Source of the DNA: Flavobacterium ranwuense
GTDB taxonomy: Bacteria; Bacteroidota; Bacteroidia; Flavobacteriales; Flavobacteriaceae
Direction: 5' to 3'
DNA: 64,000 nt
Assembly: GCF_004349315.1 (NCBI RefSeq)
Contig: NZ_SMLH01000008.1
Location: forward strand, 112,944-176,943
Shown: piece after piece, positions 16,256-25,745 of the stretch
Position numbering within the stretch: the first letter of the stretch is position 1
Layout: each line of letters starts with the position of its first letter
Notes under the pieces: model-generated
The model's input: only the letters and a program-made list of their open reading frames with translations
Database searches by the model: none
Told to the model about the DNA's origin: nothing
Made by a program: the position numbers and the translations under genes

Positions 16256-16972
16256 CTACTTTTTCAGCATTTTATTATGCACCACGGACAGCAAAACATA
16301 AAAGAGAATGACTAAAGGAATTCCTAAATACTGGAGGAAAATCAACAACAAAAGAGAACAAATCAAAAACACAATTTGAAGTACATTATCCTTGAAATTG
16401 AACTTTTTTATTTTTAAGGAGAACAAAGGAATTTCAGCGTTCAAGATGTAAGCGCTTAATAACGCTATTACCAATAAAACCCATTGATTCGTCAAAATTT
16501 CGACAATAAATAAAGAATCGGTGTATTTTAAAACCAAGGGAAGACTTAAAATAAACAGTGCATTGGCAGGCGTTGGCAAACCAATAAAAGAATCTGTTTG
16601 ACGGGTATCAATATTAAAATTTGCCAATCGGTAACAAGAACCTAAGGCAATCAAAAATCCTAAATAAGGAAACAGTTGTAAATGACCAACTGGCGCAATT
16701 GATGAATGATCGATCATCATTTGAAACATCACTAAACCCGGCACAACACCGCTGGTAACCATGTCTGCCAAAGAATCCAACTGCAATCCAAGCGGACTCG
16801 AAACTTTGAATAAGCGGGCAAAAAAACCATCAAAAAAATCTAAGAATATACCTAAGCAAACAAAATAAAATGCCATTTCAAAATCTTGGTTAAAAGCAAA
16901 AACCAAAGCGATACAACCGCAAAAAAGATTTAATAAAGTAATGATATTGGGGATATGCTTTTTAATAATCAT
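16256..16972 (-). CDS. pssA: CDP-diacylglycerol-serine O-phosphatidyltransferase
   Basis: The 238-residue integral membrane enzyme makes phosphatidylserine, the precursor of phosphatidylethanolamine. The CDP-alcohol phosphatidyltransferase signature DG(x2)AR(x8)G(x3)D(x3)D is intact in FFDGFFARLFKVSSPLGLQLDSLAD (about 47-70). Seven or so hydrophobic segments follow. I choose ATG 16972: a TAAATTTG -7 element at 17009-17002 lies just upstream, which rules against the longer frame starting at 17023. The lysozyme gene follows 9 bases later. Confidence 0.92.
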   Translation of the reverse strand: MIIKKHIPNIITLLNLFCGCIALVFAFNQDFEMAFYFVCLGIFLDFFDGFFARLFKVSSPLGLQLDSLADMVTSGVVPGLVMFQMMIDHSSIAPVGHLQLFPYLGFLIALGSCYRLANFNIDTRQTDSFIGLPTPANALFILSLPLVLKYTDSLFIVEILTNQWVLLVIALLSAYILNAEIPLFSLKIKKFNFKDNVLQIVFLICSLLLLIFLQYLGIPLVILFYVLLSVVHNKMLKK

Positions 16973-17001
16973 AGTTGTAAAATTTAGTGAACCACAGTTG
17001 G

Positions 17002-17009
17002 CAAATTTA
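17002..17009 (-). promoter_or_regulatory. -7 element of pssA-lysozyme operon
   Basis: On the minus strand TAAATTTG fits TAnnTTTG, 30 bases upstream of the pssA ATG at 16972. Confidence 0.4.
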
Positions 17010-17155
17010 GCATAATAAGTCAAGGAGAAGTACGTTTTTAATAGAGTTTTTTCAATAGCGGTTTCTTGTTTGCATATATTTACTCAAAGGAAGAAATAAG
17101 CTCAGTAAAAAATTATATTTTTGATAAAAATTAAACAGACTTTTCGTTTGTAAAA

Positions 17156-18235
17156 ATGACCCCATTGAAAAAAAGCTTCCTATTAGCAACGGTTTTGGTT
17201 AGTACTCTAAACTACAGTCAGGCTGTTAGAAAATACTCGAATGAGTTTATGAATATCGGCGTGGATGCGGCTGCATTGGGCATGTCAAATACTGTTGTAG
17301 CTGCTACCGGTGATGTGAATTCCGGGTATTGGAACCCAGCAGGACTGATTCATCTGGAGGATCATCAGGTATCAGTAATGCATGCAAATTATTTCGCCAA
17401 TATTGCCCAATACGATTACTTGGCCTACGCAAGCCCTATAGATGACAGGAGTGCTTGGGGAATTTCATTAATCCGTTTTGGTGTGGATGACATTTTAAAT
17501 ACTACGGAATTAATCGACAGCCAAGGTAATATTGATTACAACAGAATCAGTCTTTTTTCGACTGCTGATTATGGTTTCACTTTTTCTTATGCTCGAAAAC
17601 TTCCTGTTCGCGGGTTTCAATATGGCGTAAACGCCAAAGTTATCCGACGAATTATTGGCAAATTTGCCAATTCTTGGGGTTTTGGTTTTGATGTCGGATT
17701 GCAGTTCGAAAAGAACAACTGGCAATTTGGGCTAATGCTTCGAGATATAACCACAACCTACAATGTGTGGAATATTGATGAAGAAGAATACAAGAAAATT
17801 GCCAACGCCATACCCGGAGAAAATCAAGAATTACCGGAGAGTACTGAGATTACGGCTCCAAAAGCACAACTGGGAATCGCTAAAAAAATCATCATACGAT
17901 ACGATTACAGTATTTTGGCTGCTGCCAATATGAATATGCGATTTGCCAAAACGAATGACCTTATCTCGACAGATTTTGTCAGTATCGATCCCGCTATGGG
18001 ATTAGAATTTGGCTATACTGATTTGGTATTTGTACGTGCCGGAGTGGGTAATTTTCAAAATGTACAACAATTAGACAACTCCGAAAAAGTGGGCTTTCAG
18101 CCTAATATCGGATTGGGTTTTAAATACAAAGGCATCCAGATTGATTATGCACTAACTGATTTGGGCGATCAAAGTACCGCTTTGTATTCCAACATTTTTT
18201 CGGTTAAAGTAGATTTGGGGATGTTTAGAAATTAA
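17156..18235 (+). CDS. PorV/PorQ-family outer-membrane beta-barrel protein
   Basis: The 359-residue protein has a signal peptide (about 1-22, ending NYSQA). It opens with the PorV/PorQ hallmark: EFMNIGVDAAALGMSNTVVAATGDVNSGYWNPAGL. Alternating aromatic strands follow and the chain ends in FSVKVDLGMFRN with C-terminal aromatic residues, as in FadL-like barrels. PorV shuttles type IX secretion cargo after signal cleavage. This may be a paralogue (PorV2-like) rather than PorV itself, because no other T9SS gene is beside it. The next gene starts 13 bases later. Confidence 0.82.
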   Translation: MTPLKKSFLLATVLVSTLNYSQAVRKYSNEFMNIGVDAAALGMSNTVVAATGDVNSGYWNPAGLIHLEDHQVSVMHANYFANIAQYDYLAYASPIDDRSAWGISLIRFGVDDILNTTELIDSQGNIDYNRISLFSTADYGFTFSYARKLPVRGFQYGVNAKVIRRIIGKFANSWGFGFDVGLQFEKNNWQFGLMLRDITTTYNVWNIDEEEYKKIANAIPGENQELPESTEITAPKAQLGIAKKIIIRYDYSILAAANMNMRFAKTNDLISTDFVSIDPAMGLEFGYTDLVFVRAGVGNFQNVQQLDNSEKVGFQPNIGLGFKYKGIQIDYALTDLGDQSTALYSNIFSVKVDLGMFRN

Positions 18236-18248
18236 TTTAAAAACAGCA

Positions 18249-19397
18249 ATGCCACAGCAAATGAATATAGCTTCTTTAAAAAAAATAGTTCTTTTCACAC
18301 TACTATTCTCATCCCTATATAGCTTTAGTCAAAGCATCAAATTATCAAAAAACACACAAGTCAGTGTACTTACTTGCGGAACGGGTAACGAATCCTATTC
18401 TCTTTTTGGACATACTGCAATTCGGGTACGCGATACAGTCAACGCAATTGATGTGGTATACAATTATGGTGCTTTTGATTTTAATACACCAGATTTCGTC
18501 CTGAAATTCATAAAAGGGGACTTACAATATTTTGCCGTAGCGCACTCCTATCCTGATTTCATCAATCAATACCAGTATGAAAAAAGATCCGTTTATGAGC
18601 AGGAATTGAATATTCCTTTTACGTTGAAACAAAAACTATTTGACAACCTCAACACTTCTTTGGCCTCGGGCGATAGTCATTATACGTATAAATTTATTGA
18701 TAAAAACTGTACATCGATGGTTGTTGATATCATTAATAAAACAGTAGACACCACTGCAATTGTAAAAAACACCGATACCGATATCACCTACAGAACCATC
18801 CTTTATCCGTATTTTGACAATCACTTTTACGAAAAATTAGGAACCAGTATCATTTTTGGTAAAAAAGTAGATGGTTTGGGGACACAAATATTTTTACCTT
18901 TTGAATTACAAAAAAGCCTGAAGAAAGTTTCTTTTCAGAATCAACCTCTAGCGCAGGAAAACAAAACTATCATAGAATTCGAAAAAGAAGTTCCCACCTC
19001 TTGGTGGAATAATCCCTACACGTATATATTGTTTCTTTGCTTTATTATCTTTTTGAGAAAGAAAAGCATCGATTTATTTTACCTCACCATAATGGCAGTA
19101 ATAGGCATGTTCTTTACGTTTGTCGGCTTTTATTCGTCACATCTGGAATTAGGATACAACTATAATATTGTACTGTTTAATCCAACCTTATTAGGGCTGC
19201 TTTATTTTTATTGGACAAAAAACAAAAAAGGAATTTACAATCTGGCGTTATTTAATATCCTGTCGTTAGGAATCTATTTCTTTTTTATAATCAACAAAAT
19301 TCATTTGGTATTGGTACTGCCATTGGTAATTACAAGCGGAATTATTTTGGTCAGATTGGCAATTCAAAATAAAAAACGCATTCCAATTATCATTTAA
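18249..19397 (+). CDS. DUF4105 membrane protein (lipoprotein N-acyltransferase Lnb-like N-domain)
   Basis: The 382-residue protein has a signal peptide to about residue 28. A periplasmic DUF4105 domain (about 30-230) follows, with Cys and His in SVLTCGTGNESYSLFGHTAIRV and DKNCTSMVVDIIN. At least five C-terminal membrane segments come after that. The Cys/His arrangement resembles the papain-like DUF4105 domain also found in some lipoprotein acyltransferases, so a thiol-dependent reaction is plausible. An in-frame ATG at 18261 is an alternative start. It is probably co-transcribed with the PorV-like gene. Confidence 0.8.
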   Translation: MPQQMNIASLKKIVLFTLLFSSLYSFSQSIKLSKNTQVSVLTCGTGNESYSLFGHTAIRVRDTVNAIDVVYNYGAFDFNTPDFVLKFIKGDLQYFAVAHSYPDFINQYQYEKRSVYEQELNIPFTLKQKLFDNLNTSLASGDSHYTYKFIDKNCTSMVVDIINKTVDTTAIVKNTDTDITYRTILYPYFDNHFYEKLGTSIIFGKKVDGLGTQIFLPFELQKSLKKVSFQNQPLAQENKTIIEFEKEVPTSWWNNPYTYILFLCFIIFLRKKSIDLFYLTIMAVIGMFFTFVGFYSSHLELGYNYNIVLFNPTLLGLLYFYWTKNKKGIYNLALFNILSLGIYFFFIINKIHLVLVLPLVITSGIILVRLAIQNKKRIPIII

Positions 19398-19426
19398 AAT
19401 ATATATTTTTTGAAATATTAATATTG

Positions 19427-19447
19427 ATAATAATAATAATAATAATA
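19427..19447. repeat. (ATA)7 trinucleotide repeat
   Basis: Seven perfect ATA units lie between DUF4105 and the last gene of the polysaccharide cluster. A matching seven-unit AAT repeat is at 54,084-54,106. Confidence 0.9.
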
Positions 19448-19462
19448 GATTGATGATAATAA

Positions 19463-20866
19463 CTATTGCCCCCTATAAAACAAAACGGTGGTAATTGTTT
19501 TAAAAGCAATACTCAAATCCAGAAAAACACTTCTGTGTTTGATATAATACAAATCATATTGCAGTTTTATCAAACTTTCATCAATTGTCGCTCCATAAGC
19601 ATAATTTACTTGTGCCCAACCCGTAAGGCCCGGTTTTATAATATGTCTTGTTTCGTAGAAAGGCATTATTTCAGCAATTTCTTTTACGAAAAAAGGGCGT
19701 TCCGGACGAGGACCAATAACGGCCATATCGCCTTTTAAAATATTTATAAATTGGGGAAACTCATCAATTCTTGTTTTTCTTAAAAATTTACCGAAAACTG
19801 TTACACGCGAATCATTTGTAGCGGTAAAAACAGCTCCGTTAGACTCAGCATTGCTGACCATAGTCCTGAATTTTAAAATTTCAAAGACCACACCATCTTT
19901 GCCAACACGCTCTTGGGTATAAAATAACTTTCCTCGGTTTCCTATTGCATTTCCTATTAGCAGCAATGGGATTAATACCAGACCAATGAATAATCCAAGT
20001 ATCGAAATACCAATTTCGAAAATTCTGACACTTAATAGATACAATTTATTGTGATTGATTCTGCTAAAAGGAAAAAATCGGTAAAAATCTCTGGACATAT
20101 AATGTACCGGAATACGCTCCGTTTTACTTTCATACACTTGTGTATACTCTCTAATTATACTCCCAGACTCCAGTAAACGAAGCAGCTGCTGATACAACTC
20201 GGCAGTAATTCCATCTGTTTTTTGAGAAGCAATCACAATTTCGGATATAGAATTTTCTTTTACAAAAGAGAACAGCTCTTCCCTTTTTATATTTTTAACA
20301 TAAGGATATTCGGCTATTGCATCTTCGGCAGCATCGGCATTGACAAACGCAATTATTTTATAATGGGGATCTATATGCTCTAATCCGGAAATCAACTCTT
20401 CTACTTGTTCTTTATCACATATTAAAACTGCATTTTGAAGAAACCGATTAGAGGCTAAAAACGTAACGTAAAACATCCGCCATAAAAACAAAGCCAAAAA
20501 CACAACTAGATAAAACAATAGAATCTGAATTCTTTTAGAGGGTAATACCGGAGAATAAAACGGCGTTAATAAATACACCAAAACGGTCGTCGAAACGGTC
20601 AGAATCGTACTCTTTAGCACTTGAAATTGATTGCTGGCAACCTGAAGATTATACATTTCGAAAATAGTTCCGAAAAGATTGACATAAACTCCCAAGATAA
20701 TCATCCAATATAAATTATTGGTTGATATAGTAAAATAGTCAAAATCAAATATTTTTCCAACAAAAAACAAAGAACCCAAAACAAAAAACACATCAAAAAT
20801 GCGAAGAATCATCTTTCGTTCTGATATTTCAAAATGAATCTTGTCTACTGAAAACATGAGTGGCAT
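19463..20866 (-). CDS. Undecaprenyl-phosphate sugar-1-phosphate transferase (initiating glycosylphosphotransferase)
   Basis: The 467-residue WbaP/WcaJ-type protein transfers a sugar-1-phosphate to undecaprenyl phosphate and so starts the repeat unit. Four N-terminal membrane segments, a central CoA-binding-like domain (about 140-245), a fifth membrane segment and the catalytic C-terminal domain are visible: LFYTQERVGKDGVVFEILKFRTM, RIDEFPQFINILKGDMAVIGPRPERP and GLTGWAQVNY. ATG 20866 is used; ATG 20857 is possible. It is the last gene of the cluster in transcription order, 308 bases after the ligase gene. Confidence 0.93.
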   Translation of the reverse strand: MPLMFSVDKIHFEISERKMILRIFDVFFVLGSLFFVGKIFDFDYFTISTNNLYWMIILGVYVNLFGTIFEMYNLQVASNQFQVLKSTILTVSTTVLVYLLTPFYSPVLPSKRIQILLFYLVVFLALFLWRMFYVTFLASNRFLQNAVLICDKEQVEELISGLEHIDPHYKIIAFVNADAAEDAIAEYPYVKNIKREELFSFVKENSISEIVIASQKTDGITAELYQQLLRLLESGSIIREYTQVYESKTERIPVHYMSRDFYRFFPFSRINHNKLYLLSVRIFEIGISILGLFIGLVLIPLLLIGNAIGNRGKLFYTQERVGKDGVVFEILKFRTMVSNAESNGAVFTATNDSRVTVFGKFLRKTRIDEFPQFINILKGDMAVIGPRPERPFFVKEIAEIMPFYETRHIIKPGLTGWAQVNYAYGATIDESLIKLQYDLYYIKHRSVFLDLSIAFKTITTVLFYRGQ

Positions 20867-21174
20867 TTACGTTTAGGGGTGCAATTTAATGCTTTTGAGT
20901 CGAAGTAAATTTAAGATATGTTAATTTTTTTAACAAAATTTTCTTTTTAACGTATTAATCTGTGACCACCTCAGATCTAATTAATATAATGAAACAAAAA
21001 AAGCAATACAAAATAACATTCAAAATGTCAGGCTGAGCAGAGCCTGTCCTGAGTTTTTATCGAAGGATCGAAGCCCTATATAGTAAAACGTCATTGGCAG
21101 TGTTTTTTCAAATACTAAAATACACTCAAATAGATTAGGAACATACTTCATTAATAAAAATAAAGAATAACAAA
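20867..21174. other. 308-base gap holding a short dispersed repeat
   Basis: No gene seen. Around 21,028-21,070 a GTCAGGCTGAGC...CCTGAG...ATCGAAGGATCG segment resembles the TGAGC/TCGAAGGA short repeats that are scattered in many Bacteroidota intergenic regions; a related word occurs at 55,559-55,582. Confidence 0.5.
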
Positions 21175-22518
21175 TTAATCCTCTTTCTTTCTTTTAGCAA
21201 AACCCAACTGCACATTAAGCAAAGACAGAGAGTACACAAAGGCTGGCGCAGCGGTACGCATAGCGGCATGATTGATGGTTAAAAACCAAAAAGCAACAAA
21301 ACACAACAAAAACATATTGAACTTGTTCTCCAGATACAATACCAGCGGTGTAAAAAACAAAATCAGCAAGCCCAAGATACCCAAGGTACCATGTTCCGCA
21401 AGCATTCGGGTGATCTCATCATGAGATTGTACTTGAATTCCTGTTTTTAGCTCCCTAATTTCCACTCCTTTTCCTACACCAGCTCCAAAAATAGGATTCT
21501 CAAAAAAAATATCGATCTCATTACGCGCTATATCTTCTCTACCGGTCAATTGGCTTTCCCTTACCCTTCCCTTAGCATCTTGATTGGCATAGCGTTTATC
21601 AATAAGCCCGCCGGTTTGAAACGAAGTATATCCCCAGGTCGCCATCATGGCTAAAGTCACAAATACAATAATATAATTGAGTTTTACTTTTCCTCTATAA
21701 TTGGATTTGAAATACAGGAACAACAACAACAAAACTACCATCATAAAACCGGTGATCATTCCTCCCCTTGAAAACGTAAGCATGCCACGATAGCTAATAT
21801 TAAATGCGATTATTAAATTGGTTATTAACATAAATTTAGTTGGAGACTCTAATATAATCCTCGAAAAAAAAATAAACATGCCCAACCCCAGAAACGTAGC
21901 CACCTGATTCGGTCCATAGCCACCTGAAGTTTCAAAATTGGATTGGGTGCTTGTCACCACATCCCTTATGTTTGGGGTATAGAAGGTTAAATAAACCATA
22001 CAGCTAATTATTGGTAATCCTATGCTCAATAAAATACTATTCATATGTTCCAAAGCTATTTTTCGCCTGTACGTATACAAAGACGCTAATGCCAAACAGA
22101 CCGGCCCAGAAATATAAAAGACGATGGTCTTTCTGATATTGTTATCAAAATCCAAGACAAAAGTAGAAAGGACGATGCTGGGCACTAATAATAATAAAAA
22201 AAACCAATAAGGCGTTGCCCCTTTGGACAATCCTTTATAATACATTCCAATAAAAACAAAAATCATCACCCCGTATTTGGAAAATTCATATGATATATTA
22301 CCGCCTGTCATTCTCAGCAACACCTCGCTCCCTGTTATATAAGCTGCCACCATTAAGGCTTGGTGATTTTTATTTTGGGTTTTTATAACAAAATAAATTC
22401 CTAGTATAAAGATAGAATAACCATACAATTTTGCTGTAAAAGGAAATACATACACCATAATACCTATGGCTACATGAAAAAGAATTAAATACAGATATGT
22501 TTGTTCCTCTTTTTTCAT
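21175..22518 (-). CDS. O-antigen ligase/polymerase family membrane protein
   Basis: The 447-residue polytopic protein has about 11 membrane segments and a large periplasmic loop. The loop contains FFENPIFGAGVGKGVEIREL and QSHDEITRMLAEHGTLGILG, which match the Wzy_C/WaaL signature with its functional His. It could ligate the finished glycan to lipid A-core (WaaL) or polymerise units (Wzy). With an ABC exporter in the cluster, ligase is the more economical reading. Start ATG at 22518 gives an ATGA overlap with the upstream gene; a TTG 21 bases earlier is less likely. Confidence 0.85.
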   Translation of the reverse strand: MKKEEQTYLYLILFHVAIGIMVYVFPFTAKLYGYSIFILGIYFVIKTQNKNHQALMVAAYITGSEVLLRMTGGNISYEFSKYGVMIFVFIGMYYKGLSKGATPYWFFLLLLVPSIVLSTFVLDFDNNIRKTIVFYISGPVCLALASLYTYRRKIALEHMNSILLSIGLPIISCMVYLTFYTPNIRDVVTSTQSNFETSGGYGPNQVATFLGLGMFIFFSRIILESPTKFMLITNLIIAFNISYRGMLTFSRGGMITGFMMVVLLLLFLYFKSNYRGKVKLNYIIVFVTLAMMATWGYTSFQTGGLIDKRYANQDAKGRVRESQLTGREDIARNEIDIFFENPIFGAGVGKGVEIRELKTGIQVQSHDEITRMLAEHGTLGILGLLILFFTPLVLYLENKFNMFLLCFVAFWFLTINHAAMRTAAPAFVYSLSLLNVQLGFAKRKKED

Positions 22519-23594
22519 TTTTGACTGTTTTCTAACCAATTTAGATACTGTTTTATAATCCTTTTTTTTGAAAAATTTTCAAAAATAGTTTTATATAATG
22601 TTTCACCAAAAACATCCCTAAGTATCTCTTTCTCTATTAATTCAATTATTGCTTTGTAAAACAACTCCTCTTTTTGGACATCTACAAGAAATCCGTTGAT
22701 TCCGTTTTGAATTACCAAAGGCATTTCCCCCACAGCGGTTACTATTATAGGTTTTTTATGCAAACCATACTCCAAAAGCGCCACGGGCAGGCCCTCCGAT
22801 TGAGAAGTCAGTATTGCGATTGTTGACTGGTCGAGAATGTTTTTTATATCTTGTTTCGTACCGTAAAGAAACACATTTTTTTCAAGGTCATTTTCAACTA
22901 TAGAAGACTTAATTTGTTTGGAATAGGCATCATCAAAATCTTTTCCTACTAAATGAAAGGTCCAATCGGCATGAGATACTTTTAATTTCTTAGCTACTTC
23001 CAACAATAAAAAATGATCTTTTTGTACCCTTAGATTGGCCAAGGACACAATCCTTTTTCCACTAGTCCCTTTCAATACAGTATGGTCTGTACCATTTTTT
23101 TCTTCCGATGGAAAATTGGGCAAATAAATAGAGTTCTCAAAATGCAAATTTTCATTTGCCCAAACTTTTAGGTTCTGATTGACCGCAATAATCCCACTAA
23201 AAAAAGGAGTAATCAGTCGTAAAGCCAGTAAGGGCCTTTTATTTAAAAACTCACTATCCCCATAGTGGTCGTGCCAAATTATTTTAATCGAAGGGCAAAG
23301 TAGCTTTAGAAGAAAGGCAAGAAAAAAAGAAGTACTATGTGTATGAATAACTGCAATTTTATGTATTACTACATAGTTTCTCAACTTAAAAAGAGCTTTA
23401 AAATCAATGACCCTATTTCTATTCAAAAACAAATACGAAACACCATCATCAATCTGATTCACAAGAGGTCCTTCTTTACGACCAACCACTAATCCGGAAA
23501 ACTCAATTTGTTTAGCCAATGCATTCGCATAATTGACCGCCATGCGTTCGGCACCACCCGCTTCTAAACTATCTATTAGTTGAAGTATCCTCAT
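22515..23594 (-). CDS. Glycosyltransferase, GT4 family
   Basis: The 359-residue GT-B retaining transferase has N-terminal GGAERMAVNYANALA as acceptor-side motif. The donor-side segment SEGLPVALLEYGLHKKPIIVT holds the EX7E pair. The N-terminal IIWHDHYGD segment is typical of capsule GT4 enzymes. ATG 23594 produces an ATGA overlap with the stop of the upstream gene, so the pair is likely translationally coupled; the longer in-frame start at 23633 would give 40 bases of overlap. The sugar and linkage cannot be read from sequence. Confidence 0.9.
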   Translation of the reverse strand: MRILQLIDSLEAGGAERMAVNYANALAKQIEFSGLVVGRKEGPLVNQIDDGVSYLFLNRNRVIDFKALFKLRNYVVIHKIAVIHTHSTSFFLAFLLKLLCPSIKIIWHDHYGDSEFLNKRPLLALRLITPFFSGIIAVNQNLKVWANENLHFENSIYLPNFPSEEKNGTDHTVLKGTSGKRIVSLANLRVQKDHFLLLEVAKKLKVSHADWTFHLVGKDFDDAYSKQIKSSIVENDLEKNVFLYGTKQDIKNILDQSTIAILTSQSEGLPVALLEYGLHKKPIIVTAVGEMPLVIQNGINGFLVDVQKEELFYKAIIELIEKEILRDVFGETLYKTIFENFSKKRIIKQYLNWLENSQK

Positions 23595-24586
23595 TTTTTT
23601 AGTATCCAATTTTTTAAATCCAAATAACTCCATTTCAGCGGTCCCCTAATATTTAGATGTTTAGAGTTGCTTATTAATCGATTCCCATCATAAACATAGT
23701 AATAATGGGTAGCGTCTAAACGTTGCATATCCAACTGATGCATTCCCGCATTAAATGCTGCTATATTTTTATTTGCCATTAAATAAAAAGGGCTTTCTCT
23801 TTTCACATCATAACTTCCGTCATGAAAAGAAAAACGATATAAAGATAACCCATACCCGTAGCCTTTGGTACAATTTTGTACTGGTAAAACCAATCCTTTT
23901 TTATCCGCAAAAAAACGGCCACCCGCTCGTGCCTCAGTTCCTATTAAAGCAATTGGTTTTTCATGTAATTTCCATTTCCCAAACAGGGAGTCCGCTTGGT
24001 AGAGGTACATATTTTTATTATAATCGGTGGCAACTAAAATATTCAAAGAGTCCGACAAATAGATGGAAGGATCCACGAGCGCAACATTGGCAATCAAAGT
24101 ATCACAAATCCTCCAGTCAAAAGGAAAATGATATGCTTTATACAACAACACCATATTTGCCTGTTTGGACTCTGGTACCATATAAAAATCATTCTTATAT
24201 TTAAAAACTTGAGGATAAGACAAATGAAATTTTTGGGTTAAAACAGTTCCCCGATACTGATACTTTTTTCCGTCTGTTGAGGTCAATAAACCAACATCCG
24301 CATTGGGTTTGTTTTTTTTATGTTCAAAAAACAGGTAAAAAGTGTCTTTTTCTTTGACAAAAAAGGGATCAGCAAGAAACACCGTACTGTCATTTTGAGC
24401 TTTCAACGTTTCGATCGAATAAATGGAGTTTTTATCCACGGCAATCTTATCTGGATAACCAGCTGATTCGCCATAACCTATAGACCACCCCCCTCCGTCT
24501 TGTTGAAAAAAAGGAGTTCTATAGTTGATTATAGCAAGCAATGCAACCACAAAAAGAAGAACCCAAAATAGGTATTGCTTTTTCAT
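23591..24586 (-). CDS. Membrane-anchored beta-propeller protein, GINT/glycosidase-like
   Basis: The 331-residue protein has one N-terminal membrane segment (about 5-22). A five-bladed beta-propeller-like domain follows, with GH43-like motifs FLADPFFVKEKDTFYLFFEHKK and DPSIYLSDSLNILVATD, plus RAGGRF. The same fold occurs in 'glucosamine inositolphosphorylceramide transferase' family proteins and fused to formyltransferase-like domains in glycan clusters. Whether this is a hydrolase, a transferase or a binding protein is unclear. It follows a GT4 gene directly with no gap, so it presumably acts on the exported glycan. Confidence 0.7.
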   Translation of the reverse strand: MKKQYLFWVLLFVVALLAIINYRTPFFQQDGGGWSIGYGESAGYPDKIAVDKNSIYSIETLKAQNDSTVFLADPFFVKEKDTFYLFFEHKKNKPNADVGLLTSTDGKKYQYRGTVLTQKFHLSYPQVFKYKNDFYMVPESKQANMVLLYKAYHFPFDWRICDTLIANVALVDPSIYLSDSLNILVATDYNKNMYLYQADSLFGKWKLHEKPIALIGTEARAGGRFFADKKGLVLPVQNCTKGYGYGLSLYRFSFHDGSYDVKRESPFYLMANKNIAAFNAGMHQLDMQRLDATHYYYVYDGNRLISNSKHLNIRGPLKWSYLDLKNWILKK

Positions 24587-25723
24587 TTAATTCTTGAATT
24601 TTGAATCTTGTTTCAATAAACCCAGAATTTCTCGTTCAAAAACATCCAAAGTATAGTTCCTGGACCAATTCGAAGCGTTTTCACTCTTAGCATTAAAATC
24701 GGTTTTATTATTTAAAAGCGTTTCTGTCTTTCTAACATCTTTTTCCAAATCCATTGCTAGCAAAACACCTCTTTTTCCTTGATCGAGCATAAAAGGCACG
24801 CAGGATACCGGTGTTGCCAATGGAACACAGCCCCAAAACATTCCCTCAGCAATCGCTTTTGGCCAGCCTTCACTATCGGAAGGCAAGACCACAAAATGAC
24901 TATTTTGATAAGCTTTTTGAACGGTATCCTTGGATTGATTCCCTTGTAATTCAATTACCGCTTCTAATTGATTGGCTATAATATACTGTTCTAATGCAGT
25001 GCGTTCTATTCCTTCCCCATATAAACTAAGGCGCACATCGTATCCGTTTTTAGACAAAAGCTCCACTAACTGAATCGCATACAACGGATGCTTGCCTTTT
25101 ACCAAAGTGCCCACAAAAACAAAATCAATACGTCCTTTCACCTCTTTTTTAGAAATAGGTAATTTCTCCAACTCGGTATAAGTCGCTGTAAAAAAAGACC
25201 GTATGTTTGTACTGGAATTTTTCCAATGGCCATAAACCAATACCTGCATATTTCGGGTCAACAGCGTATTACTCAAAATCCATTGTTGCAGTTTATACGT
25301 CAAAGGCTGCTTAGATCTCGGATCCCAATTACCGGCATATTTAGCAGTTTTCGGAGTATTAGGAAAAAGCACTTGAATAAAACATCCTAACAATCCTATG
25401 TTTCCTGGGCAGCGCAAATGGATATGATCAGCATTTTTCATCGCTTTAAAAATCTTCCAGCTTATTCTTGGTATTTTTAAAACGGCACTAAAAACACCTT
25501 TTAAACTCAAAACATCAAAGCGCTCAATAGCTATAAATTTAATATTTTGATGTTGATAAGCTTTATCTACAAGAGTTGTCTCTGACATTACTATTGGAGC
25601 CACCAGTATCAATTCCTCCACATACTTTGTCCAAACATTCATTTCGCTGACATAGGGAGCATAAGCAAAATAGTTATTACGCTCAATGATATGAGGTACA
25701 TGAGTTATGATTGCAAAAGTCAT
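24587..25723 (-). CDS. Glycosyltransferase, GT4 family
   Basis: The 378-residue GT-B enzyme has FVFVGTLVKGKHPLYAIQLVELL at the start of the donor domain and PSDSEGWPKAIAEGMFWGCVPLATPVSCVPFM with the conserved glutamates. The N-terminal domain lacks the GG-x-ER motif and begins FAIITHVPHIIERNNYFAY, a start I associate with Flavobacterium capsule GTs. No membrane segment. Its stop abuts the next gene's ATG. Confidence 0.88.
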   Translation of the reverse strand: MTFAIITHVPHIIERNNYFAYAPYVSEMNVWTKYVEELILVAPIVMSETTLVDKAYQHQNIKFIAIERFDVLSLKGVFSAVLKIPRISWKIFKAMKNADHIHLRCPGNIGLLGCFIQVLFPNTPKTAKYAGNWDPRSKQPLTYKLQQWILSNTLLTRNMQVLVYGHWKNSSTNIRSFFTATYTELEKLPISKKEVKGRIDFVFVGTLVKGKHPLYAIQLVELLSKNGYDVRLSLYGEGIERTALEQYIIANQLEAVIELQGNQSKDTVQKAYQNSHFVVLPSDSEGWPKAIAEGMFWGCVPLATPVSCVPFMLDQGKRGVLLAMDLEKDVRKTETLLNNKTDFNAKSENASNWSRNYTLDVFEREILGLLKQDSKFKN

Positions 25724-25745
25724 CTTTTGATATTAAGTTTAACTA

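Noticed and set aside
16973..17023. Longer start for pssA at 17023
   Set aside because: A -7 promoter element lies between this start and ATG 16972, and the extra residues do not resemble the family N-terminus.
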